A stretch of DNA of 58,965 nucleotides. It comes from Candidatus Woesearchaeota archaeon (GTDB taxonomy: Archaea > Nanobdellota > Nanobdellia > Woesearchaeales > UBA10216). The stretch covers positions 1-58,965 of the forward strand of contig NZCN01000009.1 of the NCBI GenBank assembly GCA_002688315.1, written 5' to 3'. The position numbers and the translations under genes are program-made. The notes under the pieces were generated by a model. That model had not been told where the DNA came from, made no database searches, and worked only from the letters and a program-made list of their open reading frames with translations. Below are positions 1-7,590 of the stretch, piece by piece (position 1 is the first letter of the stretch; every line of letters begins with the position of its first letter).

Positions 1-46
1 ATATAAAAAATTTAGCAGAATTGTTATAAATCTTAAACCTTAATCC

Positions 47-64
47 AGGAACTTACTCGTTCCT
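47..64. other. Short inverted repeat, possible terminator of an upstream gene
   Basis: AGGAAC (47-52) and GTTCCT (59-64) form a 6-bp stem with a 6-nt loop, followed by a short A-rich stretch. No T-run follows on the plus strand. It may end a transcript entering from outside the window or be chance. The rest of 1-177 is AT-rich with TATA-like motifs (for example 131-140) that may serve the next gene. Confidence 0.25.
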
Positions 65-177
65 AAAATCAAAACTCCCGTTAACTTAACAATGCAGGGT
101 AAATATACCATATAAAAAGCATATAGCATTATTTAAATAACAGTTACATAAACTGATTTAATTATTGATTGATAAAA

Positions 178-531
178 ATGTATCAACGAAACAACGCTTT
201 TTATTTTGACGTTCTTACAATTACTTACTCTGAAATTTATGAAATTGCACTTAGAGAGATGAATAGGGACTTGCATAGGTTAAGTGTGCCACGTAGAAGA
301 ATACTTGCACACCATCGCGTTTATGAAATACTAGAAGACTGGGAAGAAGACGTTTTTGAACGTGTTGACGAACTAGTTGGAGAAAATCTTGAGGTATTGT
401 GCGAACTTGAGGAAATAATTGATGCACTCAAAGATTTAAAAGAAGAATACTATGGGCACATTAACGATCCTAGCTTGTACATGCGATTAAAAATACGGGA
501 AGTCACAGCTTCTGAACAACAGACTTCCTGA
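178..531 (+). CDS. Hypothetical protein, 117 aa
   Basis: I do not recognise this family. The product is charged, mostly helical, soluble, with no signal peptide or membrane segment. The middle is rich in Glu/Asp and Leu, suggesting a helical bundle. I chose ATG 178 over an in-frame TTG at 169 because it is the stronger start codon and lies a plausible distance from the AT-rich TATA-like stretch at 151-162. The 3' end overlaps by 29 nt a small zinc-ribbon gene on the opposite strand. Confidence 0.55.
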   Translation: MYQRNNAFYFDVLTITYSEIYEIALREMNRDLHRLSVPRRRILAHHRVYEILEDWEEDVFERVDELVGENLEVLCELEEIIDALKDLKEEYYGHINDPSLYMRLKIREVTASEQQTS

Positions 532-643
532 CATCCATGCTGAAGTTGCAGTAAACGCAGCTTTTTCGCTTTCCTATAACGCTTTCTTTAGTCTGGTATT
601 TCATCTGATTACGGCAACGAGGACACTTAAGCAGGAACATCAT
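503..643 (-). CDS. Small zinc-ribbon protein, 46 aa
   Basis: This short reading frame encodes 46 residues with two CxxC knuckles: C7-P-R-C10 and C29-V-Y-C32, spaced as in a zinc ribbon, with basic residues between (GKRKS). Such micro-proteins in archaea are usually nucleic-acid or protein-binding adaptors; the actual role is unknown. Start ATG 643 lies about 27 nt downstream of an A/T-rich TATA-like sequence on the minus strand (676-665), fitting a leaderless transcript. It is divergent from the tandem-HTH gene at 724 and converges with the preceding gene, overlapping it by 29 nt. The intact cysteine pattern is the main argument that it is real. Confidence 0.7.
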   Translation of the reverse strand: MMFLLKCPRCRNQMKYQTKESVIGKRKSCVYCNFSMDVRKSVVQKL

Positions 644-660
644 AACAAACCATCTGTTGC

Positions 661-689
661 AACTGTTTTTATTTTTAACTGAAACAGTT
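661..689. promoter_or_regulatory. Inverted repeat in divergent promoter region (operator candidate)
   Basis: AACTGTTT (661-668) and AAACAGTT (682-689) are perfect 8-bp arms around a 13-nt AT-rich spacer. The spacer coincides with the TATA-like element of the minus-strand zinc-ribbon gene, and a plus-strand TATA (695-702) for the HTH gene starts just after. Binding here could control both promoters. The arm core ACTGTT/AACAGT resembles the repeat before purF at 15773-15790, with different spacing. Confidence 0.4.
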
Positions 690-723
690 ATCCTTTTATA
701 TTAGGTTAGATTTGCGGATTAGA

Positions 724-1059
724 ATGCCTTCAAAACTTAGTGATAAAGAAATATCTGAAATTGAAGAAGCTTGTAGAGAACTTGATGGAGACATAGCAGA
801 AGTTTCCAGAAGATTAGCTCGGTCGTATAATACTATAGACCTTTATTGCCCGCCAGATATAGAAAGAAATGGAAATCGTGGAGGGCGCAGAAAGCCTCTT
901 TCTGAAGGACAGAAAGATGAAATATGGGAGGTTTTTGAACGAACCGGAAGTATAACTGAAACAGCAAGAGAACTAAATCACCCGTATTCTACTGTTGGGA
1001 ACATAGTTGATTCACCAGAAATTTACGAGAATTCGGAAGGACTGGAAGGAACATTATAA
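724..1059 (+). CDS. Tandem helix-turn-helix DNA-binding protein, 111 aa
   Basis: The protein has two similar helix-turn-helix-like units, roughly residues 4-43 (LSDKEISEIEEACRELDG, then AEVSRRLARSYNTID) and 60-99 (LSEGQKDEIWEVFERTG, then TETARELNHPYSTVGNI). Both read as helix, turn and recognition helix, so a DNA-binding role is likely; the target is unknown. ATG 724 is chosen over TTG 712 because a TATA box at 695-702 lies about 26 nt upstream, giving a leaderless message. It is divergent from the zinc-ribbon gene, with an inverted repeat between them that could be its own operator. Its 3' end overlaps the 3' end of scpB by 6 nt. Confidence 0.6.
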   Translation: MPSKLSDKEISEIEEACRELDGDIAEVSRRLARSYNTIDLYCPPDIERNGNRGGRRKPLSEGQKDEIWEVFERTGSITETARELNHPYSTVGNIVDSPEIYENSEGLEGTL

Positions 1060-1635
1060 ATTTTTATCAGAATTAATTTCTTCATTAGAAGTTGTTTCCT
1101 CAGTTGAAGGTTTATCTTCAGAAGGTTTTTGCTCCTCTGGCTTAGGCTCTTCAATCTTAAACTTTTCCTTGACTTCATCAGCGTTTTTCAGGTCAAAATA
1201 ATTAAAGAAGCGCTCTGTGAGTTTAAGCAATTTAGTTCTTCCATGCTTTTCTCTGCTGATAAAGCCTGTAGATTCGAGCTCAGAAAGATGGTCGTAAGCC
1301 TTGTTTGTCCTTACTTTGATGATATCTGACTGCAGAACAGGCGCTTTCCAGGCAATTACTGCAAGAGTCTCCATCATTGTTCTTGTAAGCTCTGTTTCAG
1401 CAACAATTTTTCTTACTACGTTAGTGTATTGCTCGCGAACTGTTAGTTTCCAACCGTCGCCTTCATCCATCAGCAACAGCGAGGAGTCTTTATTGTCATA
1501 ATCATTTTTTAACTGCTTAAGCTGTTCAGCAACAGTTTCAGGAGAAGTACGGCATATCTTTGAAACCTCTTCAACAGTCATCTTCTTTCCTGAAGAAAAC
1601 AACACAGCTTCAACCTTGTTTTTGATATCTTCCAT
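1054..1635 (-). CDS. scpB: Segregation and condensation protein B (ScpB)
   Basis: ScpB forms a dimer of winged-helix domains and works with a kleisin (ScpA) and SMC to fold and segregate chromosomes. Seen here: an N-terminal winged helix (KVEAVLFSSGKKMTVEEVSK, about residues 7-26) and a second wHTH with the family signature ETLAVIAWKAPV, then SDIIKVRTNKAYDHLSELESTGFI and the GRTKLLKLTERFFNYF stretch. The last 40 residues are a low-complexity Glu/Lys/Ser tail. Length (193 aa) is normal. It lies 27 nt downstream of an unrecognised gene on the same strand, in the place where scpA usually sits. Confidence 0.88.
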   Translation of the reverse strand: MEDIKNKVEAVLFSSGKKMTVEEVSKICRTSPETVAEQLKQLKNDYDNKDSSLLLMDEGDGWKLTVREQYTNVVRKIVAETELTRTMMETLAVIAWKAPVLQSDIIKVRTNKAYDHLSELESTGFISREKHGRTKLLKLTERFFNYFDLKNADEVKEKFKIEEPKPEEQKPSEDKPSTEETTSNEEINSDKNL

Positions 1636-1662
1636 TTTTTATTGTATTTGCAAAGGTAGTAA

Positions 1663-2250
1663 TTATATCTTTTCCCAAAAATTGCCGTTCTTCTTAATAA
1701 GCTTTTCCTGAGTAAAGGCCTGCATGAATGATTCAATCTGCTTTTCATTTATTCCAATTATTTTTGATACTTCAGATGTTGTTTTCCTGCTTTCCAGTAT
1801 TAGCAGCAAAAAGTTCTTCAGAAGATTTGCAGAGTTCTTCTCAAGAATCTTGTTTTTGGCATTAACATCCTTCAGCTTAAAATCAATGTTATGCAAGGAA
1901 GTAAGCATGTCATTAACAAAATTTGAAACATCTGTTGAAGGAATTTTGAAATCTTTAGGTTCACTAACCTCAATAGAAGAAGGCAGATAGTCAAAGCATA
2001 TTCTTGTAAGAACTGTGAAATCTTTAAATAAAATATCAAGCTCTGCAAACGTTGAAAAAAGCTTATCTTTTTCTTTTGGAGGGTTAACCTCACCTGATAC
2101 TACATCAACTTCTTCTTCATCCTTTAATCGCTTAAGAACCAAACGAAGAGTCTCCTCAACATGCTCTTTCGGAGTGCCAAGTATCTCCAGAATCATCTTA
2201 CAGCGCAAATTTCCTTTCTGCACCTTTTCTTCTATCTCCTGCTGCTCCAT
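1663..2250 (-). CDS. Hypothetical protein with C-terminal winged helix, next to scpB
   Basis: I do not recognise the family. The 195-aa product has a helical N-terminal half, a central stretch (about residues 75-150) without clear motifs, and a C-terminal winged-helix-like segment (SEVSKIIGINEKQIESFMQAF, then EKLIKKNGNFW). It is co-transcribed with scpB; ATG 2250 lies about 30 nt from a minus-strand TATA (2285-2277). ScpA also ends in a winged helix that binds the SMC head, so a very divergent kleisin is possible, but ScpA hallmark sequences are not visible. Treat the link to chromosome segregation as guilt by association only. Confidence 0.65.
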   Translation of the reverse strand: MEQQEIEEKVQKGNLRCKMILEILGTPKEHVEETLRLVLKRLKDEEEVDVVSGEVNPPKEKDKLFSTFAELDILFKDFTVLTRICFDYLPSSIEVSEPKDFKIPSTDVSNFVNDMLTSLHNIDFKLKDVNAKNKILEKNSANLLKNFLLLILESRKTTSEVSKIIGINEKQIESFMQAFTQEKLIKKNGNFWEKI

Positions 2251-2489
2251 AGACAGAAAGCATTGATAACGTGTTTTTATAGTTTGCTAAAATACCAAAC
2301 TTGTAGAAAAGAGGTATGCAATGTGTGCTTAAGTTATATTTAAAGTTGATGGATTATAAAAAGTTTTCTTTAGTTAAATTTATATATTAGGATCTTTAAT
2401 ATATTTTTTTTAATGTACATTGAATTTTCTTCAGTAAGTGTAAAAATAGCATGTTTTACTTCTGTGAATAAATTTCTCGAGAGGTATAG

Positions 2490-3101
2490 ATGTTATTAGC
2501 TGAAATTCGTAACATGTATCATAACACTGATAAGGGTCTTAGTCAATGGACTATGGCTTTGACAGTTTCTAAAGAAATTAACTTTGAACAAAGAGTTAAT
2601 AGAGAAAGAAGAAGAGGAACTCACGACTATATTTTGGGGAAAAGACTTGAAATAATTGGATATCGAGAATTAGAATCGGATTGGACAATTGAGGGATTTT
2701 TGAGGCAAGTAACTGAAAAGTTTGGGTTGCCAACAGCAGAGGATCACGATCAACCTTATCGATTTTTTGATTTCATAGATTATGGAGTAATAAGAATTAC
2801 ACCAGAAACAGCGCATCTAGTAGATCCAATCATGGAAAAGTTTGGTTTTACTCCTGGTTTAACTGTCTCAGAAATGTACAGAACACCAAGAGATGTGGAA
2901 GCTGCAGTAAACATTATGAGTGATCTGGCTAATTTAGGACAGTTATTGTACACTGAAAGTGTTTTACAAGGACATGATTTAGCAAGAACAGAACCTCTTG
3001 AAAGAAGTACAGAGATTCATCTGCCTGCAGTAAATGGAACAAAACCATCCGTGAATGGACGTGCTTACACGCCAATAGAAAAAGTTGAGCAAGTAATTTA
3101 A
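2490..3101 (+). CDS. Hypothetical protein, 203 aa
   Basis: Not recognised. It is a soluble protein with many basic residues near the N terminus (FEQRVNRERRRGTH) and a Gly/Asn/Pro-rich C-terminal tail from about residue 170. There is no signal peptide or membrane segment. ATG 2490 is preceded by a purine-rich GAGAGGT (2480-2486), so unlike most first genes here it probably has a Shine-Dalgarno and a leader of about 75-100 nt from TATA-like sequences near 2376-2405. The 239 bases before it form a divergent promoter region shared with the gene ending at 1663. Confidence 0.55.
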   Translation: MLLAEIRNMYHNTDKGLSQWTMALTVSKEINFEQRVNRERRRGTHDYILGKRLEIIGYRELESDWTIEGFLRQVTEKFGLPTAEDHDQPYRFFDFIDYGVIRITPETAHLVDPIMEKFGFTPGLTVSEMYRTPRDVEAAVNIMSDLANLGQLLYTESVLQGHDLARTEPLERSTEIHLPAVNGTKPSVNGRAYTPIEKVEQVI

Positions 3102-3124
3102 AGGGCTACTTCTTGCAGTTTAAT

Positions 3125-3628
3125 ATGGTTGAAAAATTTATTGATATTGTAGACGAAGAAGATAATGTAACAGGCAAAGCAACCTATGAAGAAATAATGG
3201 ATAAAGGATTGATTTTCAGAGCAGCAAATGTTTTTGTTTTTAATTCTAAAGGAGAGCTGTTTGTGCATAAAAGAAGCAGAAATCTTTCTACGTTCCCTGG
3301 CATGTACGATGTCAAAATGGGCGGTATTGTTGACTCAGGCGAATCTTATGATGAAGCTGCAGTCAGAGAGCTAAAAGAAGAAAGCAGAATTGAAAATATT
3401 GAGCTGGAATTTTTGTTTACATTCAAGTTCAGAAGCAGCAAGTACAAAAACAACAGGAAAGTTTACAAATGCGTTTATGACGGAGATATAACGCTTCAGG
3501 AAGAAGAAATCGAAGAAGGAAGGTTCATGACAATAGAAGAAACAAAGAAACTAATTGAAGAAGGAAAAGTATCTGAATCTGCTGTTGAAGTTTTTAAAGA
3601 ATACCTGAGAAAACGAAAAACGTTATAA
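3125..3628 (+). CDS. NUDIX hydrolase (IDI-like family)
   Basis: NUDIX enzymes hydrolyse nucleoside diphosphates linked to another group. The Nudix box is visible: a Gly, then Glu in SGES, then REL-x-EES. The usual final Gly of EExG is Arg here (EESRI). The flanking layout (AANVFVFNSKGELFVHKRS, FPGMYDVKMGGIV) resembles the COG1443/isopentenyl isomerase-like branch rather than MutT. True IDI is encoded elsewhere in the window (46290-46811), and this protein lacks the TNTVCSHP active-site cysteine motif, so it is probably a hydrolase of unknown substrate. ATG 3125 is preferred to TTG 3113. It ends 27 nt before the pyrD start, and the pyr TATA box overlaps its 3' end. Confidence 0.8.
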   Translation: MVEKFIDIVDEEDNVTGKATYEEIMDKGLIFRAANVFVFNSKGELFVHKRSRNLSTFPGMYDVKMGGIVDSGESYDEAAVRELKEESRIENIELEFLFTFKFRSSKYKNNRKVYKCVYDGDITLQEEEIEEGRFMTIEETKKLIEEGKVSESAVEVFKEYLRKRKTL

Positions 3629-3630
3629 AT
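3623..3630 (+). promoter_or_regulatory. TATA box of the pyr operon
   Basis: TTATAAAT lies 26-33 nt before the GTG start of pyrD, so the message is predicted to start at or next to the start codon (leaderless). The box overlaps the stop codon of the NUDIX gene. Just upstream, AACG-AAAAA-CGTT (about 3612-3624) is a short inverted repeat abutting the box. It does not match the purine operator described at 10314 and 15773, so pyr genes are probably regulated separately. Confidence 0.55.
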
Positions 3631-3655
3631 AATCAGCAAAACCACCTTCTATAGC

Positions 3656-4570
3656 GTGGTTAATGTTGAAACAGAATTGTGTGGAATAAAGCTGAGGAAT
3701 CCTACTATACTAGCTTCTGGAATTGTCGGAGTTTCAGGCGCAGCCTGTATGTATGCTGCAAAGAATGGAGCAGGAGCAATTGTTCCTAAATCTATTGGGC
3801 CTGTTGAAAGAGAAGGCCATAATAACCCTGTTCTGACTGAATTTGAAGGTGGTTTCTTAAACGCTGTTGGCTTGCCAAATTCAGGCGTTGACAGCAGCTT
3901 AGAAGAAATTGAATCTGCAATGAAAAACAGCGGAGTTCCTGTGTTTCCAAGTATTTTTGGAGGAACAAAAGAAGAATATGGAGAAGTTGCCAAGAAAATT
4001 TCTGTTCTTAACCCGCAGATGATAGAAGTTAACCTTTCATGCCCCAACACAGCAAATGATTTTGGAACTCCGTTTGCATTGGATGCAAATGAAGCTTCTG
4101 AAGTTATAAAGATAGTAAAAGAAAATACAACAGCTAAAATTTCTGCAAAACTCGGTCCTAATGTGCCTGACATAAAAGCTATTGCAAAAGCAGTTGTTGA
4201 AGCTGGAGCAGATGCTATCTCTGCAATCAACACAATGCCTGGAATGGTGATTGATGTTAAAACAGCCAAGCCTGTTCTTCACAACAAGCAAGGCGGAATC
4301 AGCGGCCATGCGCTAAAGCCAATTGCAGTTAACTGTGTTTACGAAATTTACAAAGCAGTTAATGTTCCAATAATAGGAATAGGCGGTGTTTCAACAGGCG
4401 AGGATGCTGCTGAAATGATAATGGCAGGAGCAACAGCTGTTGGAATTGGAACAGGAATTTACTACAGAGGCATTGATGTTTTCAGCAAAGTCAGTTATGA
4501 ACTGCAAAAATTGATGGATGAATTAGGCTATGATTCAATCGAGAAAATGAAAGGAGCAGCTCACAAATAA
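3656..4570 (+). CDS. pyrD: Dihydroorotate dehydrogenase, class 1B catalytic subunit
   Basis: This enzyme oxidises dihydroorotate to orotate using FMN; the class 1B form passes electrons through PyrK to NAD. The active-site cysteine is in NLSCPNT (Cys129), which marks class 1 rather than the membrane serine-type class 2. The FMN phosphate-binding loops GIGGVSTGEDA and GATAVGIGTGIYY are present near the C terminus. Length (304 aa) is normal. Start GTG 3656 is supported by a TATA box about 28 nt upstream. It is the first gene of the pyr operon, followed directly by pyrK with 1 nt between stop and start. Confidence 0.95.
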   Translation: MVNVETELCGIKLRNPTILASGIVGVSGAACMYAAKNGAGAIVPKSIGPVEREGHNNPVLTEFEGGFLNAVGLPNSGVDSSLEEIESAMKNSGVPVFPSIFGGTKEEYGEVAKKISVLNPQMIEVNLSCPNTANDFGTPFALDANEASEVIKIVKENTTAKISAKLGPNVPDIKAIAKAVVEAGADAISAINTMPGMVIDVKTAKPVLHNKQGGISGHALKPIAVNCVYEIYKAVNVPIIGIGGVSTGEDAAEMIMAGATAVGIGTGIYYRGIDVFSKVSYELQKLMDELGYDSIEKMKGAAHK

Positions 4571-4571
4571 A

Positions 4572-5378
4572 ATGGAAAAACCGGTTATTGTGGAAATAGA
4601 AAAAACGATTGATGAAACAGATGGAATAAAAACAATTTTCATCAAGCATTCAATAGAAGCAAAGCCAGGACAGTTTGTAATGGTATGGATACCTGGACTG
4701 GATGAAAAACCATTTGCTATCAGCTATTTGGAAAAAGAAAAGTTTGGAATTACTGTTGCAGCAGTAGGAGAGTTTTCTGATAATTTATCTAAAATGAAAG
4801 AAGGAGATAAAGTAGGATTAAGAGGACCATATGGAACCAATTATTGCCTTGAAGGAAACAATATTGTAATGGTAGGCGGAGGATACGGAGCTGCATCACT
4901 TGTACTGCTTGCTGAACAAGCGCTTGATAAAAACATGAATATTAAGTTTATCCTTGGAGCCCGTGATAAGAATAAGCTTTTGTATATTGAACGCATTAAA
5001 AAACTGGTTGGAGAAGAAAACCTGATTATAACCACTGATGATGGAAGCATGGGAGCAAAAGGCTTTGTAACAGATGCGCTGAAAGAACTGCTAAGCAAAG
5101 AAAAAGTTGACAAAGTATTTTCATGCGGCCCTGATAAGATGATGAAATCAGTTACTGAACTTTGCACTGAAAACAATGTCAAAGGAGAGATAAGCATGGA
5201 ACGATGGATGAAATGCGGATTTGGGCTTTGCGGCCATTGTTGTGTAGACCCGATAGGAATAAGAGTCTGCAAAGAAGGTCCTGTTATTGATTTTGAGCTG
5301 GCTAATAAAATTACAGAGCTTGGAAGCTATCATCGCGTAAAAAGCAGCAGAAAAGAAAGTTTGGAGGTAAAAAAATGA
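4572..5378 (+). CDS. pyrK: Dihydroorotate dehydrogenase electron-transfer subunit
   Basis: PyrK is an FAD and [2Fe-2S] protein that transfers electrons from PyrD to NAD+. The N-terminal FAD domain (ISYLEKEKFGITVAAVG) is followed by an NAD-binding region (NNIVMVGGGYGAASLVLLAE) and a C-terminal cysteine cluster C-GFGL-C-GH-C-C-VDPIGIRV-C that binds the [2Fe-2S] centre. Length 268 aa is usual. It follows pyrD immediately, as expected for a PyrDK complex, and overlaps pyrB through ATGA. A Shine-Dalgarno-like GGAGG for pyrB lies inside its 3' end. Confidence 0.95.
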   Translation: MEKPVIVEIEKTIDETDGIKTIFIKHSIEAKPGQFVMVWIPGLDEKPFAISYLEKEKFGITVAAVGEFSDNLSKMKEGDKVGLRGPYGTNYCLEGNNIVMVGGGYGAASLVLLAEQALDKNMNIKFILGARDKNKLLYIERIKKLVGEENLIITTDDGSMGAKGFVTDALKELLSKEKVDKVFSCGPDKMMKSVTELCTENNVKGEISMERWMKCGFGLCGHCCVDPIGIRVCKEGPVIDFELANKITELGSYHRVKSSRKESLEVKK

Positions 5379-6298
5379 ATTTTGAAGGACAACATTTACT
5401 AGCAATTGGAGACTTAACAAAAGAAGACTTACTGAAGGTAATAGAAGTTGCAGGAGAGATTGACAAAGACATGGAGAAATACAAAAGTTTGTTAAATGGA
5501 AAAATAGTTTCCACGCTTTTCTTTGAACCTTCCACAAGAACAAGAATGTCATTCCAAGCTTCAATGGAACGCATGGGCGGTTCTATTATAGGATTCTCAG
5601 ATGTGTCAACCAGTTCCTTGCAAAAAGGAGAAAGTTTGCCAGACACAATAAAAATAATCAGCGGTTACTGCGATGTTATTGTTATGAGGCATCCAGAAGC
5701 AGGAAGTGTAGCTAAAGCAGCTGAAGACTCAAGTGTTCCAGTAATTAATGCAGGAGACGGACCAAACGAGCATCCAACACAGACAATTCTTGACTTGTAC
5801 ACTATAATGAAAGAAAAAGGTACGCTTGAAGGGCTAAAAGTGGGATTTGTTGGAGATTTAAGGTTTGGAAGGACAGTTCATTCTCTTGCAATGGCTTTAA
5901 CGCATTTTAATCCAGAATTCTATTTCATATCACCACCTTCGCTTGCTATGCCTGAAAAGTATTTGCAGGAACTAATCAAAAAAGGAATAAAATACCGCCA
6001 GGAAGAAGACCTGTTGAAAGTAAGCAAAGAGCTTGATGTTCTTTACGTAACAAGAATACAAAAAGAAAGGTTTGTAAGCCCAGAAGAATATGCAAAAGTG
6101 AAAGGGATTTACAAGCTAGACAAATCACTTGCTCAGCACATTAAGGAAGACGCGAAGATACTGCATCCACTGCCAAGAGTGGATGAAATGAATCCTGAAC
6201 TTGATGAACTACCGCAGAGCATTTACTTTCAACAAGCACATAACGGCATACCAGTAAGAATGGCATTGCTTGGCTTGGTACTTGGAAAACTGAAATGA
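5375..6298 (+). CDS. pyrB: Aspartate carbamoyltransferase catalytic subunit
   Basis: PyrB condenses carbamoyl phosphate with aspartate, the first committed step of pyrimidine synthesis. The carbamoyl-phosphate site FFEPSTRTRMSF and the aspartate-side motifs HPTQTILDLYTI and ILHPLPRVDE are intact. Length 307 aa is standard for the catalytic chain. The start overlaps pyrK by ATGA, with GGAGGT 8 nt upstream. The regulatory chain gene pyrI, often next to archaeal pyrB, is absent: pyrC follows immediately. Either pyrI lies outside the window or the enzyme is unregulated by nucleotides. Confidence 0.96.
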   Translation: MNFEGQHLLAIGDLTKEDLLKVIEVAGEIDKDMEKYKSLLNGKIVSTLFFEPSTRTRMSFQASMERMGGSIIGFSDVSTSSLQKGESLPDTIKIISGYCDVIVMRHPEAGSVAKAAEDSSVPVINAGDGPNEHPTQTILDLYTIMKEKGTLEGLKVGFVGDLRFGRTVHSLAMALTHFNPEFYFISPPSLAMPEKYLQELIKKGIKYRQEEDLLKVSKELDVLYVTRIQKERFVSPEEYAKVKGIYKLDKSLAQHIKEDAKILHPLPRVDEMNPELDELPQSIYFQQAHNGIPVRMALLGLVLGKLK

Positions 6299-7590
6299 CG
6301 CTTTCTATATTAAAGGGAAAAGTACTTGTTAAGGGAAAATTGGAAAATAGGAACATTCTAATTGAAGACGGAAAAATAATTGAAGTTACTGAAGATACTG
6401 TTAGCAGTAATGATAAAATAAACGCAGAAGGCAAGATTATTCTGCCGGGGTTGATTGACTGCCATGTTCATTTAAGAGAGCCAGGACTAACTCAGAAAGA
6501 AGATTTCAAAACAGGAAGCATGGCGGCAGCAGCTGGCGGCGTAACAAGTGTTTTTGAAATGCCAAACACTAATCCAGCCACTACAACATTACAACTTCTG
6601 CAAGAAAAAAAAGAATTAGCGAAAAAGTCAATTGTTAACTACGGACTTTATATGGGCGCTACTACAGATAACATTGAAGAAATTAAAAAAGCAGAAAACA
6701 TAGCAGGTGTAAAGCTTTACATGGGCTCTTCTACAGGAAATTTGTTAGTAACTGACAAAGAAGCTATAAAAAATGTTTTTGACAGCGGCAAAACAGTTGT
6801 TGTGCATGCAGAAGATGAAGAATTAATGAATAAAAATGCAGAACACTATAAAGATGAGAAAGATCCAGTCATTCACGCAAAGATAAGAAGCAATGAAGTT
6901 GAAGCAACTGCTATAAAAAGCGCTGTTCTAATGGTTGGAAACAACAAAGTACATTTTACGCACACAAGCACCAAAGAAAGCATGGAAATAATAAAAGAAG
7001 CAAAGAAAAATAACAGCAATATCAGCTGTGATGTTACACCTCATCACTTATTCTTAACTTATGAAGAGCTTAAGACGCAAAGAAACTTTGCAAAGATGAA
7101 TCCTGCGCTTAGAAACAAAGAAGATGTTGAAGCATTGTGGAAAGCAATTGATGAGGGAATCGTGGACTGCATTGCAACAGACCATGCAGGGCATACAAAA
7201 GACGAGAAAGAAGCTGACTACTGGGAAGCTCCTTCAGGAGTTCCAGGATTAGAAACAATGCTGCCGCTTTTACTTGATGCTGTTAACAAAGGAAGAATAA
7301 CATTAGAAAAAGTAACAGAGTTAACATCAATTAACCCTGCAAAAATATTTGGAGTAAAAAATAAAGGTAAAATAGAAAAAGGCTATGATGCTGACCTTGT
7401 AATTGTTGATATGAACATGGAGAAAGAAATTAAAAACGAAGAATTGTTTACTAAATGCGGATGGAGTCCATTTAATGGATGGAAATTAAAAGGATGGCCA
7501 GTTACTACAATTGTAAATGGCAATATTGTTTTTGATGATGGGGAAATAAGTGAAGCTAATGGAAAGGAGGTTGAGTTTAAATGCCAATAA
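6295..7590 (+). CDS. pyrC: Dihydroorotase
   Basis: Dihydroorotase cyclises carbamoyl aspartate to dihydroorotate using zinc. The metal motif DCHVHLREPG (near residue 56), a later VVHAED, THTSTKE and CDVTPHH histidines, and the catalytic Asp in ATDHAGHTKDEK are all present, so the protein is an active-type amidohydrolase of class I (431 aa). It overlaps pyrB by ATGA. Its 3' end overlaps the pyrE start by 10 nt and carries the GGAGG ribosome-binding site of pyrE (about 7564-7570). Confidence 0.95.
   Translation: MTLSILKGKVLVKGKLENRNILIEDGKIIEVTEDTVSSNDKINAEGKIILPGLIDCHVHLREPGLTQKEDFKTGSMAAAAGGVTSVFEMPNTNPATTTLQLLQEKKELAKKSIVNYGLYMGATTDNIEEIKKAENIAGVKLYMGSSTGNLLVTDKEAIKNVFDSGKTVVVHAEDEELMNKNAEHYKDEKDPVIHAKIRSNEVEATAIKSAVLMVGNNKVHFTHTSTKESMEIIKEAKKNNSNISCDVTPHHLFLTYEELKTQRNFAKMNPALRNKEDVEALWKAIDEGIVDCIATDHAGHTKDEKEADYWEAPSGVPGLETMLPLLLDAVNKGRITLEKVTELTSINPAKIFGVKNKGKIEKGYDADLVIVDMNMEKEIKNEELFTKCGWSPFNGWKLKGWPVTTIVNGNIVFDDGEISEANGKEVEFKCQ

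Noticed and set aside
1663-2250. Calling the gene upstream of scpB scpA
   Set aside because: Position and a C-terminal winged helix are suggestive, but no ScpA signature could be read, so the name would be unsupported.
1724-2343. Several plus-strand frames over the winged-helix gene and its promoter
   Set aside because: They contradict the minus-strand gene with scpB and have Ser/Phe-rich shadow composition.
3125-3628. Calling the NUDIX protein isopentenyl-diphosphate isomerase
   Set aside because: It lacks the TNTVCSHP cysteine motif and a true type I IDI is present at 46290-46811.
3649-4269. 206-aa open frame on the minus strand across pyrD
   Set aside because: It is the antisense frame of pyrD, whose motifs are complete; composition is Ser/Ile/Phe-rich as typical of shadow frames, with no promoter.
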